This document shows positions 8,912-18,472 of a DNA stretch of 64,000 nt, in pieces. The stretch's first letter is position 1, and each line of letters begins with the position of its first letter. The notes below the pieces were generated by a model. The model was given only the letters and a program-made list of their open reading frames with translations, made no database searches and was not told the DNA's origin. The position numbers and the translations under genes are program-made. The stretch is from Sphingobacterium sp. (GTDB lineage Bacteria > Bacteroidota > Bacteroidia > Sphingobacteriales > Sphingobacteriaceae), in the NCBI GenBank assembly GCA_031286695.1, contig JAITTY010000002.1, forward strand, positions 1 to 64,000, in the 5' to 3' direction.

Positions 8912-9112
8912 TATTGCAGGAAAAATGCAGACAAAACGGATATAAATAGTTCATTGCATGGGTTTTCGTTTTTATTTTACAGCTTGCACTTGCTATTGTA
9001 GACCAATTATAGCATAAACCGGGACTGAAAAATGTGCGATTGAACGCATTCAGAGACAAGTACTTTACAAGAATAGATTTATCTAATGAATAGAAAGACA
9101 ACTATAGAACGT

Positions 9113-10720
9113 ATGAAAGGTAGATTAACAGGGATATTTCTTTTGTTATTCTTGCTGATACAGTTTGTGGAGGCACAGGTAGCTATTATCCCTCGTCCGC
9201 AGCACTACGAGGTACGAACGGGTAAACTTAACCTCGGCCGAAATATAGGGATTGTCGCTGATCCTCTTTTTGACCCCACATTATTGTATTTAAAGAAGCT
9301 TCTGCTTGGGCATTTTGGAATTTCGGCCTATGTTGCGACAAGAGACGAAGATGCCCAAATTGTGATCGCCTTGGATGAAACACTTGAACGAGAAGCTTAC
9401 CGCCTGCAGATAGACCCTATGCGAATTCGAATATATGCATCAGGTAAATCGGGACTTGTTAATGGAATTGCAAGTTTAGATCAATTGTTGTCTGTTGCAG
9501 TACAAAGAGGAGATCAGCGTGAGCTAGATGCTGTTGATATTAAAGATAAAGCACAGTTTGCATGGCGTGGTTTTATGTTAGACGAGTCGAGACACTTTTT
9601 TGGGAAGGAAAAAGTAAAGTCATTGTTAGATTGGATGGCATTTTATAAACTGAACAAATTTCATTGGCATCTGACGGACGAGCCTGCTTGGCGTTTAAGC
9701 ATACAACGTTATCCTTGGCTGACTCAAATTGGTGGTATCGGTAATTACCTTGATCCTTATGCCAGCGTACAATACTATACACAAAATGATATCAGTGAGA
9801 TTATAGCTTACGCTGACGAACGTAATATTGAGGTTATCCCCGAGATTGACATGCCGGGACATGCGACTGCAGCAAATCGTGCCTACCCGTTTTTATCCGG
9901 CGGGGGAAATGAGAAACATCCTGATTTTACTTTTCACCCAGCAAAAAATACAACATATTCATTTCTAACTCATGTCTTGCGCGAAGTAAAAGTACTTTTT
10001 CCATCGACTTATGTGCATTTGGGAGGTGACGAGGTCGCTTTCGGCAGTGATGCCTGGAATAACGATCGCCAGGTTCAGGATTTAAAAAAGACTGAAGGGT
10101 TAAAATCCAATAAGGAGGTCGAGGAATATTTTATTCGGCGGATGGCAGATTCTGTCGCTCGGATAAATGGAAAAGTTATTGTTTGGGATGAGATGGTAGA
10201 AGCAAAGCTGGCCAAAGACAGGACTGTTATGATGTGGTGGCGTCACGACAAGCCAGCGCAGCTCAACAAAATTTTGGAAAAGGGTTATCAGGCTATTCTT
10301 ACACCCCGCCTGCCTTTATATTTTGATTTTGTGCAGCAGGAAAATCATCGCTACGGAAGAAAGTGGGGCAAAGGGTTTAATCCCATTCAAGACGTTTATA
10401 ATTTTGCGGGAGAACAATTAGACAGCCTAGGTGACCGAAGAAAACAGATACTTGGTATCCAAGGTAATCTTTGGACAGAAACAGTGACGGATATAAACCG
10501 ATTAGATTATCTCGTCTTTCCAAGAATTGCGGCATTGGCGGAGGCGGCCTGGACATCGGGAAAGCAGCGTAATTTTGAACAATTCGCCACGCTGTTAAAG
10601 AAACATCTAGCCTTGTACCGGGAACAGGGGATTTATTACTTTGATCCATTTCAGGACAGTCATCCTGAACCAGTTGTTATGAAGAAAACACAGAAACAGT
10701 ATATCGATAATGCTGACTAA
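9113..10720 (+). CDS. GH20 beta-N-acetylhexosaminidase (second copy)
   Basis: A 535-aa exported hexosaminidase. The GH20b domain is at about 23-140 and the barrel from about 150, with FHWHLTDEPAWR and catalytic Asp306-Glu307 in HLGGDEV (numbered from this start). Unlike the paralogue at 3918 it ends right after the barrel and lacks the extra C-terminal beta domain, so the two probably differ in substrate or location. An upstream ATG at 9086 is in frame, but starting at 9113 gives a standard signal peptide (MKGRLTGIFLLLF, cleavage near VEA-Q). It is followed after 103 nt, with no terminator, by the GH29 gene, so the two are probably co-transcribed from the operator-bearing promoter. Confidence 0.94.
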   Translation: MKGRLTGIFLLLFLLIQFVEAQVAIIPRPQHYEVRTGKLNLGRNIGIVADPLFDPTLLYLKKLLLGHFGISAYVATRDEDAQIVIALDETLEREAYRLQIDPMRIRIYASGKSGLVNGIASLDQLLSVAVQRGDQRELDAVDIKDKAQFAWRGFMLDESRHFFGKEKVKSLLDWMAFYKLNKFHWHLTDEPAWRLSIQRYPWLTQIGGIGNYLDPYASVQYYTQNDISEIIAYADERNIEVIPEIDMPGHATAANRAYPFLSGGGNEKHPDFTFHPAKNTTYSFLTHVLREVKVLFPSTYVHLGGDEVAFGSDAWNNDRQVQDLKKTEGLKSNKEVEEYFIRRMADSVARINGKVIVWDEMVEAKLAKDRTVMMWWRHDKPAQLNKILEKGYQAILTPRLPLYFDFVQQENHRYGRKWGKGFNPIQDVYNFAGEQLDSLGDRRKQILGIQGNLWTETVTDINRLDYLVFPRIAALAEAAWTSGKQRNFEQFATLLKKHLALYREQGIYYFDPFQDSHPEPVVMKKTQKQYIDNAD

Positions 10721-10823
10721 CTTAGCGCATAATGTAGACTTTCACGGGTTGCTGTTTGAGGATATTGTCTTCTGAATAAGTTAGAAATATATAAGAATCG
10801 TTGAAATAAACAATTAGAAAAAT

Positions 10824-12332
10824 ATGATAAGCTATAATAGATTGATGGCGACCTTGCTGCTCGGTAGTACGCTATTGGCTGGGAAAACTGCTTCTGCGCA
10901 ATGGACAGGGCCGCGTAAAAAAGTCGAACAAAGAATTGAGGTAAAATACGGGCCTTTAACGCCTGCGCATCGGACAGATGAAGCGATGGAACGTTTTCGT
11001 AGCTATGGTTTAGGCCAGTTTATCCACTGGGGTCTTTATGCGATCCCCGGAAATGAGTGGGAGGGGGTAAGTGCTCGGAAGGGGGCCGCTGCTTCGGAAT
11101 GGATTCGTACTTGGAGCGGTACTACGGCTCCAAAGGACTGGAAAAACACCTATGATAATTTATACAAGCAATTTAATCCCAAAGAATTTGATGCGAAGCA
11201 GTGGGCTAAGCAAGCCAAAGATATGGGGGCTAAGTATTTGATTTTTACTACTAAACATCACGATGGGTTCGCCTTATGGCCTTCAAAATACACGGATTAT
11301 ACTATCAAGAAGAGCCCTTATAAAAAAGACGTTGTCAAAGCGGTTGTGGATGCATATACAGCTGAGGGCATCGATGTATTTTTGTATTTTTCAATCATGG
11401 AATGGAATAATTCCAACTATATGTCCAAGGTGCCATCCACACCGGAGGAGAAAGCTAAATTCAATAAGTTTTTGGAATATACACGTAATCAATTATTGGA
11501 GCTTCTTCAGAACTATCCACAGATAAAAGGATTTTGGTTTGACGGTACCTGGGATCAATCCTGGATTCAGTCCTATGAATTTACCTATAAACTGGAAAAG
11601 GAACTTCGCGAGAAACATCCCGGATTAATCATCGGTAGCCGTTTCCGCAATGATGAATTTGGAAAAAGACATTTCGATTCGAATGGTGATATGCTGGGGG
11701 ATTATGAACAGGGATGGGAACGGAAAATGCCGAAGGAGTTTGAATGGTTGGAAGGACGCGATTGGGATTGTGTCATGACGATTCCACCTAATGGCTGGGG
11801 CTATATGAAGGACTGGTCTGGCATTTATACGAAGACATCTGACGATTTGATCGATATGTTGATGAATTGTGTATCGATGAACGGGAATTTCGTGTTGAAT
11901 TTTGGCCCCGATGGAAATGGGCGTATGCATCCGGGCGAGGACAAACTGGCGAAAGAAATTGGCGACTGGATCAAAATCAATGGAGAAGCTGTTTATGGTG
12001 TGCGGCATGCCGGGCTTGCACCATCTAAACTGGGGTATTTTACAAAGAAAGAAGATAACCTCTATCTTACAGTTTTTAATAGACCTGTCAATAATATTGT
12101 CCGTATTGCAGTGCCGAAAAATGCAACTGCAGTCCCAACAACGGCAGTATTGCTCCAAGATGGACAGTCCTTGGTTCTAAAACATGCTGATATTGGTTTG
12201 GATCTTGATAAAAATACCTATTATGATGTTGTACTTCCAGCATCATTTGTGGCCAATAAAGCTTTTGTTATAAAAATGAAATTGGGTAACCCCAAAACGC
12301 AAAGCGAGCAATTGATGGATGCGAAAATGTAG
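10824..12332 (+). CDS. GH29 alpha-L-fucosidase
   Basis: The 502-aa product has a signal peptide ending near ASA-Q (residue 25). The catalytic barrel (about 45-375) shows the GH29 signatures FIHWGLYA, TTKHHDGFALW and GFWFDG with the nucleophile Asp240; a C-terminal beta-sandwich follows (about 385-490). The acid/base cannot be assigned from sequence alone. The enzyme would remove terminal alpha-L-fucose, a typical cap of mucin, milk and blood-group glycans. It sits downstream of the GH20 gene, likely in the same transcript, and ends at a strong terminator. Length and motifs are normal for the family. Confidence 0.94.
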   Translation: MISYNRLMATLLLGSTLLAGKTASAQWTGPRKKVEQRIEVKYGPLTPAHRTDEAMERFRSYGLGQFIHWGLYAIPGNEWEGVSARKGAAASEWIRTWSGTTAPKDWKNTYDNLYKQFNPKEFDAKQWAKQAKDMGAKYLIFTTKHHDGFALWPSKYTDYTIKKSPYKKDVVKAVVDAYTAEGIDVFLYFSIMEWNNSNYMSKVPSTPEEKAKFNKFLEYTRNQLLELLQNYPQIKGFWFDGTWDQSWIQSYEFTYKLEKELREKHPGLIIGSRFRNDEFGKRHFDSNGDMLGDYEQGWERKMPKEFEWLEGRDWDCVMTIPPNGWGYMKDWSGIYTKTSDDLIDMLMNCVSMNGNFVLNFGPDGNGRMHPGEDKLAKEIGDWIKINGEAVYGVRHAGLAPSKLGYFTKKEDNLYLTVFNRPVNNIVRIAVPKNATAVPTTAVLLQDGQSLVLKHADIGLDLDKNTYYDVVLPASFVANKAFVIKMKLGNPKTQSEQLMDAKM

Positions 12333-12348
12333 CCTCCTGCTTTAAAAA

Positions 12349-12390
12349 AAAAGCGGCACTTGGATCACGATTGATCTGGGTGCCGCTTTT
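12349..12390. terminator. Bidirectional intrinsic terminator
   Basis: Stem AAAAGCGGCAC (12349-12359) pairs with GTGCCGCTTTT (12380-12390) and is flanked by A and T runs on the two sides. It separates the convergent GH29 and HAD phosphatase genes. Confidence 0.88.
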
Positions 12391-12408
12391 CTTTTTTATA
12401 ATATACGA

Positions 12409-13053
12409 TTATATAATACCTAGCAGTTCTTGTGGTCTGTGGATAATATATTGAGCGCCATGTTCCTTTAATTCGTCTTCATCGCGAAAACCCCATGTCA
12501 CACCTATGGCTGTTACCGAAGCATTATTGGCTGTATCCATATCGACCGATGAATCACCAACATAAAAGCAATTTTGTTTGTTGACACCCAATGTCTCGAT
12601 GCTGTCCAGGACAATTGCGGGATCGGGTTTGGCTGGATGACCAGCGCGATGGCCCAGGACAAGGTCAAATGAAACGTCGGGGAAGTATTGCTGCATCAGC
12701 GGGATGACTGCCTCGTGGTATTTATTGGAAGCTACGGAGATGAGGTAACCTAGGGATTTTAGTTCTTGGAGTAATGGTATAATTCCTGTATAGGGTTTGG
12801 TATGCGATATAGGCTTTTGTTCATAATATGTCTTAAAAGCTGCAAGCAATGCTGTAATCGTCTCTGTAGTCCGTGCTTTTTCGGGCAATGCCCTTTCGAT
12901 AAGTTTCTGTACGCCATTGCCTACAAATTTCTTATAAGCGACGAGTGGATGGGTTGGATATCCATAGTGTTCAAGAATAGCATTGCAGCTGTCCCCGAGG
13001 TCTTGTAATGTGTCTAGCAGTGTTCCGTCCAGATCAAATATAATAAGCTTCAT
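12409..13053 (-). CDS. HAD-superfamily hydrolase, phosphoglycolate phosphatase-like
   Basis: The 214-aa cytoplasmic protein has all four HAD motifs: I, DLDGTLLDT near the start (nucleophile Asp7, acid/base Asp9); II, VASNK; III, the Lys in PAKPDP; IV, VGDSSVDMDTA. An alpha-helical cap sits between motifs I and II, as in subfamily IA. Phosphoglycolate phosphatase (Gph) is the nearest well-known type, but beta-phosphoglucomutase-like and other sugar-phosphate phosphatases share this plan, so the substrate is open. It reads away from the large operon and shares the 254-bp region that holds the perfect tandem operator; whether the operator affects it is unknown. Confidence 0.88.
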   Translation of the reverse strand: MKLIIFDLDGTLLDTLQDLGDSCNAILEHYGYPTHPLVAYKKFVGNGVQKLIERALPEKARTTETITALLAAFKTYYEQKPISHTKPYTGIIPLLQELKSLGYLISVASNKYHEAVIPLMQQYFPDVSFDLVLGHRAGHPAKPDPAIVLDSIETLGVNKQNCFYVGDSSVDMDTANNASVTAIGVTWGFRDEDELKEHGAQYIIHRPQELLGII

Positions 13054-13104
13054 GAGTTAAATCTAGTAAAAAAGTAGGATTTATTACCTGTCTTTTGATA
13101 TTAT

Positions 13105-13137
13105 GCAAACGTTTGCTCAATATACGCAAACGTTTGA
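13105..13137 (+). promoter_or_regulatory. Perfect tandem LacI-type operator before the large SusCD operon
   Basis: GCAAACGTTTGC (13105-13116) is a perfect 12-bp palindrome; GCAAACGTTTGA (13126-13137) matches 11 of 12. The centres are 21 bp apart, two helical turns. Palindromes with a central AACGTT are typical of LacI/GalR-family operators. No such regulator is encoded in the window. Confidence 0.7.
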
Positions 13138-13174
13138 GTTGTTTTGGGAGTAGTGATATTCAAGTTCACTTATA

Positions 13175-13182
13175 TATATTTG
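13175..13182 (+). promoter_or_regulatory. Candidate -7 element of the large SusCD operon
   Basis: TATATTTG fully matches TAnnTTTG. The -33 region at the usual distance is poor (AGTG instead of TTTG), which fits a promoter that needs an activator. The operator pair ends 37 bp upstream. The implied 5' leader before 13308 is about 120 nt. Confidence 0.5.
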
Positions 13183-13307
13183 GTAAACTAACAAGCAATT
13201 ATTGCCGTACCAGAATTAGAATTTTATAGCCGTAGCATATAATATTATATGCCTTACAGAGATACGCTTTTACCAATTCAAAATTTATAGCCTAAAGTCA
13301 AAATCGA

Positions 13308-16241
13308 ATGAGAAGACTATTTTGTTTTTTATTTCTTGTGCCTATGTTTCACAATAACCATGCGAAAGCTTGGGATAAGTGGAAGTTGCAGCAAGACACT
13401 TCACAGATCAATGAAGCGGATCAACAGCTTTTGCGAGGAAGGCTTAAAGCCCTGTTGCAGAAGCAACAGGTGAAGGATAGCCTCAACAAAGGAAATGTTG
13501 AGACACTGCCTCTTGTGGGAATTCCTCAGTTATTGAAAGGACAGGTCTCTGGACTTTATGTTCAGGAATCTACTGGTGAACCTGGAACTCCAAAGAATAT
13601 GGTTATTAGAGGGATAGGAAGTCCACTGCTTGCAGCTAAAGATGCTGTTGGGGTTCAACCAGCGGTGTATGTCAATGGTATACCGATAGCACGGGATAAT
13701 AATTTTACCTATTCGATTCAGCAATATCAATTTAACCGTTTAGGGCCAGGGACAGATAATTTTGCAGGAATAGAACTGTCTACGATTGAATCAGTTGAAG
13801 TCATCAAAGATCCTGTCTTATTGGCAAAATTAGGTCCTTTAGCAGCTAATGGCGCAATCTGGATTTTGACCAAACCCGGAAAGGAGGGTAGACGGGAAAT
13901 CAGTTTTGATGGTTATGTTGGATTAGCAACTAAACCGGCTGTAACTCCAGTAAATGCGCAATATGAGAATTTGTTTCGGTCGGCCTTTTATGATAAATAT
14001 GCATCTGCATCCGATAAATTAAGTTATCCGGGTTATCTGAGTGATGAGACTAATGTAAATTACTATGGGCCGGCTAATTGGGATGATGCATACTATAAAA
14101 ACACACCGATTTACGGTGGTAATCTGGGTATAAGAGGCGGTGGAGACCGTGCGAATTTTGCTTTTATGGGCGGCTATATGAAAAATGCCAATGCAGCTGA
14201 TAAGACAAATATTGAACGTTATAATGCCCTTTTTAATGTCAATATGGCGCCCTATAAGTGGTTTAATTTTGGGACAACCATCAATGCTAGTCGCAGTTTG
14301 CGTGACCGGAATCGTAGTTTACGAGATCGCTTTGGCGAAGCGGCTTATGTGCCGGATTTGGCCGTTCCAATTTCTCCGAATAAGGATAAGTATAGCGAAT
14401 ATCTTGATGTCTATAAAGGAGCATTGGATAACAATACGGTTAATATGCTCAACTTGGCTGTTAATTTGGATCTCTACCTATTGCCTAATCTTAAATTCAA
14501 TACAAACTTTGGCGTAGATTATTCCGAGGGTAAACGTGAAGCATTCTTTCCAGGATCACTGATGGAAACAAATAACTATATGTCGAGTTATTTTGGTTTT
14601 AATCAGCGTTTGGTGTTCAATAATAGTTTGGACTACAATTTCAAGTTCGAAGACAAGCATAAATTTGATTTTAAGCTGGGGTCTGCTTATACCCAAGATC
14701 TGTATCGCTACCATTACGGACGGGCATATGATGGCCCCAATGATTTTATTAAGGTCAATGTGGTTGAGGGAGACTCTCAAAAGGGAAGCTATCTTACGCC
14801 GATCGGTGGACTTTATGTCAATCGCTGGTCCAATCGGGAGGATTTTAGATTACATTCGTTGTATTTGTCTGGTCATTACACATGGAATGATCGTTTGGAT
14901 ATTAACGCATTATTACGATATGATGGTTCGTCAACTGTACAACCAGACTCGCGTTGGCTGATGACCCCGGCATTCTCCGCCAATTATCAATTTGTAAAAG
15001 AAGGTGAAGCAGAAGTTGTTGACCAATTAAGTGTAAAGGCTTCTTGGGCGCGAATCGGCAAACCCGTCTTTACGAGTAAATATGCTGTTGGTCCCAATTA
15101 TACGGCTGATTTAAATTGGGGGTCGGAGAAGTCATTGGTTTCTTATAATGGATTTGCGGTCGCTTCCCGCCCTTATTCAGAAGGATGGGTAGGTTATGGT
15201 ATTCAATGGCCGTATACTGATCATGCTGAGCTGACAATTGACGGGACTTTATTGGAAAAGCGATTGGATGTAAGAGCATCATTATACCAAAAGAAAGATG
15301 TGAACCAATTGATCAATATGCCTATCCCAGCGGAGTATGGATATTCCGGACAGATTATCAATGGTCTTACGGTTCAAAATAGAGGTGTGGATTTGAATGT
15401 GGGTGGGAAAATATTGAATGATCCTGCTGGATTCCAATGGACTTCATCATTAAATCTAAATTTTAATCAAAATAAGCTAACGGCATTACCAAATGGAAAA
15501 ACCGAACTGAAAGTCGGAGATCGTTTATTGCGTGTTGGACAAGCCGTTGATCAATTTTGGCTATACGAAAATGAAGGAATTTATAATACGGACGCAGAAA
15601 TTCCTGTTCAAAATGGCCGTAAATTGCAATTTGATGGGGTCGATTTTGCCGCTGGGGACCCACGTTGGAAAGATCAGAATGGAGACTTTGTTATTGATGA
15701 GAAGGATCGCGTATTAAAAGGAAATGCTATGCCTAAACTGGTAGGCGGTTTTACTAATCAGTTTAAATTTAAAGGGTTTGAATTGAATATGCAATGGTAT
15801 TTTGCTTTAGGTCAAAAAGCACTAAATCAGCGCGCAGCATCCAAATATGATTTTATCAATACCGAAAATACCAATTCGCTGGACGGTATTCGCGAAGTAT
15901 TCCATTGGCAGCAAGATGTGGATATTACAAAATATCCGATCTATAATCCATGGAGTCCACTTGTTGCATACCGTGTAGACCAGGATCTATTTCTTGAAAA
16001 TGCTTCATTTCTTAAACTTAGAGCATTGACCTTAGGTTATGATCTGATTCAATTAAACGGTATAAAGAATAAATTCCAAACGATGCGCCGAGCCTATGTA
16101 TACGTTTCGGGAATGAATCTATTGACGATATCTAAATTTTCGGGAAAGGATCCTGAACTAATTGATTTCAATGGCTACTATACAGGATATGGATTACCAC
16201 TTTCTCCGATGGTCAGTGTAGGGATAAAATTGGAACTGTAA
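13308..16241 (+). CDS. SusC/RagA-type TonB-dependent outer-membrane transporter, short N-terminus
   Basis: The 977-aa product is the first gene of the operon. It has a short signal peptide (about 1-20), then a ~45-residue charged linker, and enters the plug directly (VETLPLVGIPQLLKGQVSGLYV, about 64 onward; MVIRGIG; VYVNGIPI). The barrel fills the rest, with the SusC-typical C-terminal block DPRWKDQNGDFVIDEKD near 783. It lacks the carboxypeptidase-like regulatory domain that opens most SusC proteins and I see no VVVGY-type TonB box, unlike the SusC at 19540. It forms a channel with the SusD encoded 14-23 nt downstream and imports substrate across the outer membrane. The divergence suggests a different way of energising, or a different TonB partner. 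Confidence 0.92.
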   Translation: MRRLFCFLFLVPMFHNNHAKAWDKWKLQQDTSQINEADQQLLRGRLKALLQKQQVKDSLNKGNVETLPLVGIPQLLKGQVSGLYVQESTGEPGTPKNMVIRGIGSPLLAAKDAVGVQPAVYVNGIPIARDNNFTYSIQQYQFNRLGPGTDNFAGIELSTIESVEVIKDPVLLAKLGPLAANGAIWILTKPGKEGRREISFDGYVGLATKPAVTPVNAQYENLFRSAFYDKYASASDKLSYPGYLSDETNVNYYGPANWDDAYYKNTPIYGGNLGIRGGGDRANFAFMGGYMKNANAADKTNIERYNALFNVNMAPYKWFNFGTTINASRSLRDRNRSLRDRFGEAAYVPDLAVPISPNKDKYSEYLDVYKGALDNNTVNMLNLAVNLDLYLLPNLKFNTNFGVDYSEGKREAFFPGSLMETNNYMSSYFGFNQRLVFNNSLDYNFKFEDKHKFDFKLGSAYTQDLYRYHYGRAYDGPNDFIKVNVVEGDSQKGSYLTPIGGLYVNRWSNREDFRLHSLYLSGHYTWNDRLDINALLRYDGSSTVQPDSRWLMTPAFSANYQFVKEGEAEVVDQLSVKASWARIGKPVFTSKYAVGPNYTADLNWGSEKSLVSYNGFAVASRPYSEGWVGYGIQWPYTDHAELTIDGTLLEKRLDVRASLYQKKDVNQLINMPIPAEYGYSGQIINGLTVQNRGVDLNVGGKILNDPAGFQWTSSLNLNFNQNKLTALPNGKTELKVGDRLLRVGQAVDQFWLYENEGIYNTDAEIPVQNGRKLQFDGVDFAAGDPRWKDQNGDFVIDEKDRVLKGNAMPKLVGGFTNQFKFKGFELNMQWYFALGQKALNQRAASKYDFINTENTNSLDGIREVFHWQQDVDITKYPIYNPWSPLVAYRVDQDLFLENASFLKLRALTLGYDLIQLNGIKNKFQTMRRAYVYVSGMNLLTISKFSGKDPELIDFNGYYTGYGLPLSPMVSVGIKLEL

Positions 16242-16264
16242 ACCTTAATAATTGAATGTTTAAT

Positions 16265-17782
16265 ATGAAAAGATATAATCAATGGGGGAAGTACCTCGTG
16301 CTCATGCTGAGTATGTCGGTGTTATTTTCTTCTTGCAATAAAAAATTAGATATAGTAGCCAGTAATGTTGGTGCTGAAGGGCGGGAATGGGCATCTGTAT
16401 CTGATACGCGTGCACATTTAATGGGTATCTATGGCCTCATGCGAGCGGCTATGGTCGATAATTATGGGCACTGGGTTTATGGAGAAATGCGTTATGGTGA
16501 TTTTAATTCCTATTCGCGGGCTGATTTACGTGTTGTTCAGGAAAATAAACTTAAAGCTTCTTATCCGCTTATAAAGGACTTGACGGACTGGAGGCGTTTT
16601 TACGCTGTGATTAATGCAGCCTCATTATTTATTGAGCGTGCACCGGAAGTTTTGAAAAAAGATAGCCGTTACACGGAGCGGGATCTGAAATATGATATTG
16701 GCCAAGCCCGCAGTATTCGAGCGTTGATGTACTTTTACATGGTACGTATCTGGGGCGAGGTTCCTTTATTAAAGGATTCCTATGATAATGGGAGCTTTGC
16801 TGAAGTAGCACAATCTTCTGAATCTACGGTTCTTGCATTTGCAGAAGAGGAGTTGCTTAAAGCGGCTGAGGACCTGCCTTATCGATATGCCGTTGGTCAG
16901 CAAACTTATTATGGCGAGTCAGAATCTGTCTGGAGCGGAGTTTTGGTGAATAAAATCACAGCTTATTCTATTCTAGCGCATATTGCTGCTTGGCAGGGAA
17001 AATATATCAATGCGGATGTCTATTCAAAATTTGTGATTGATAATTATACACAGGCTAATCTGGCTTTGTTAAATGTGCCATCGCTTGTGAGTCCGACAGA
17101 CGGTTTATTTGGTCCGAGCACACGTGCACAGATTTTAGCGGTCCGTTCCTCTTATGAACTTGGAGAGGCAACGAATACAGGTCACCTTGAATCCTTGACC
17201 TTGGGTTATCCGATTGTAACGAAAGCCAAACCGGATATTTTTGTTAACCGCGATACAATCAATGCCATCTTTGATGACCCTAATGACACGCGTTTTGGTA
17301 TTGACTCTGTTTCAGGACTGATTCGAACAAACTATTTCACCAATTATAACGGCGACATACCGATTTTTAGTAAGATCAAAGTGATTCGGAATGGTGAAGG
17401 AGACTCTGATTTCTCAATTTTTGGTTCAAACTTAGTGTTTACACGTTTAGAGGAGATTTTCCTATTATATGCAGAAGCCAAGACGGTGCTTAACCAACGG
17501 GATGAAGCGATAAAATATTTAAATCAAGTCAAAGCACAGCGGGGATTGAAGCCTTATATTTCATCGTCGCCAAAAGACTTGTTAGGAGAGATATTCTTGG
17601 AACGCCGGCGCGAATTGATGGGAGAAGGATGGCGATGGTATGATCAGATTCGTTTTGCTAAAATCAAGAAAAACAATCCTACTTTGAACACTTTGATTGA
17701 AAATGGTGGAATTTTTTGGCCGATATCAGCAGATGTATTATCTCGAAATTCGAAGTTGAAACAAAATTCCTATTGGAAATAA
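16265..17782 (+). CDS. SusD/RagB-family surface lipoprotein
   Basis: A 505-aa lipoprotein whose signal peptide ends in the lipobox SSC; the next residues NKK fit Bacteroidota lipoproteins. The SusD pattern is present: ARSIRALMYFYMVRIWGEVPL in the helical TPR half, and the C-terminal RRRELMGEGWRWYDQIRF block. An in-frame ATG at 16256 is possible; 16265 gives a normal signal peptide (MKRYNQWGKY). SusD proteins form the lid that binds glycan over the SusC channel. It pairs with the atypical SusC just upstream and is followed by a fasciclin lipoprotein. Confidence 0.93.
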   Translation: MKRYNQWGKYLVLMLSMSVLFSSCNKKLDIVASNVGAEGREWASVSDTRAHLMGIYGLMRAAMVDNYGHWVYGEMRYGDFNSYSRADLRVVQENKLKASYPLIKDLTDWRRFYAVINAASLFIERAPEVLKKDSRYTERDLKYDIGQARSIRALMYFYMVRIWGEVPLLKDSYDNGSFAEVAQSSESTVLAFAEEELLKAAEDLPYRYAVGQQTYYGESESVWSGVLVNKITAYSILAHIAAWQGKYINADVYSKFVIDNYTQANLALLNVPSLVSPTDGLFGPSTRAQILAVRSSYELGEATNTGHLESLTLGYPIVTKAKPDIFVNRDTINAIFDDPNDTRFGIDSVSGLIRTNYFTNYNGDIPIFSKIKVIRNGEGDSDFSIFGSNLVFTRLEEIFLLYAEAKTVLNQRDEAIKYLNQVKAQRGLKPYISSSPKDLLGEIFLERRRELMGEGWRWYDQIRFAKIKKNNPTLNTLIENGGIFWPISADVLSRNSKLKQNSYWK

Positions 17783-17796
17783 CCAAAGCACTAACC

Positions 17797-18468
17797 ATGA
17801 TGAGAAGAATATACTATATAGGATGTTTTTTGCTATGCATCCTACTTGGATTTACCGCTTGTAAAAAAGGGAATACCTATTATGAAAACTATAGCTTGAA
17901 CTATACGGAGTATAATGGTACGACTTTACAATTTCTGGAGGAGCAAGGATCAACCTATGACTCCCTGTTGTTAGTTTTGGAACGTGTGCCGGATTTACGG
18001 GCAAAGCTTGGTAATACGTCTGAAAAAACGACATTCTTTGCTTCGACAAATAACAGTTTTACTAATGCACTTGAAGCGTTAAATGCTGTACGTCAAGCCT
18101 CAAATCGCTCAAAGATGTATTTGGAAGATATTCCAAAAACTATTTTGGACAGCTTGACCTATCACTATGCTTTTGATGGAATCTATGATACAGATGCTTT
18201 ACGGGACTTTGTTGAAGGAAAAGAGGTACTTTCTATTGATAAATATCGGATGACCATACAGTATAAAGTTACTTCTGCCTCTGGAATCGTTGGCGGCGGA
18301 CAGCAGCAGCTTGTACTCAGTGATATGAACAATTCCATATTTAAAAGATATTGGCAGGAAAGTAATACATCCGTTGTCAATATTCGAACAACCAATGGTA
18401 TGCTACATATTTTGGCACCGAGCCACAATTTTGGATTCAGCAAATTGGCCAAACTCTTAAACAACTAA
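17797..18468 (+). CDS. Fasciclin (FAS1) domain lipoprotein
   Basis: This 223-aa product begins MMRRIYYIGCFLLC and has a lipobox ending in TAC followed by KKG. The open frame extends upstream into SusD, but starting at 17797 gives the lipoprotein signal and a 14-nt gap. One FAS1 domain (about 45-220) shows the family H1/H2 features: TTFFASTNNSF near the start and NGMLHILAP near the end. FAS1 domains mediate adhesion or protein-protein contact; in SusCD operons their task is not established, and an accessory surface-binding role is a guess. A paralogue is encoded after the second SusD (24239). Confidence 0.85.
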   Translation: MMRRIYYIGCFLLCILLGFTACKKGNTYYENYSLNYTEYNGTTLQFLEEQGSTYDSLLLVLERVPDLRAKLGNTSEKTTFFASTNNSFTNALEALNAVRQASNRSKMYLEDIPKTILDSLTYHYAFDGIYDTDALRDFVEGKEVLSIDKYRMTIQYKVTSASGIVGGGQQQLVLSDMNNSIFKRYWQESNTSVVNIRTTNGMLHILAPSHNFGFSKLAKLLNN

Positions 18469-18472
18469 CATC

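Larger units (their letters stand above)
8659..9085. other. Divergent control region between GH2 and second GH20
   Basis: This stretch of about 430 bases holds no convincing gene. It contains a minus-strand -7 element for GH2 (8693-8700), a tandem operator-like repeat (8835-8867) and a plus-strand -7-like element (8904-8911). A TAGATTTG at 8813-8820 is another possible plus-strand -7 element. The remainder up to 9085 would be a long 5' leader with no riboswitch that I recognise. Confidence 0.55.

Noticed and set aside
11625..12158. 177-codon ORF antisense to the GH29 gene
   Set aside because: It lies wholly inside a well-supported gene, has no start context, and its composition is that of a mirrored coding frame.
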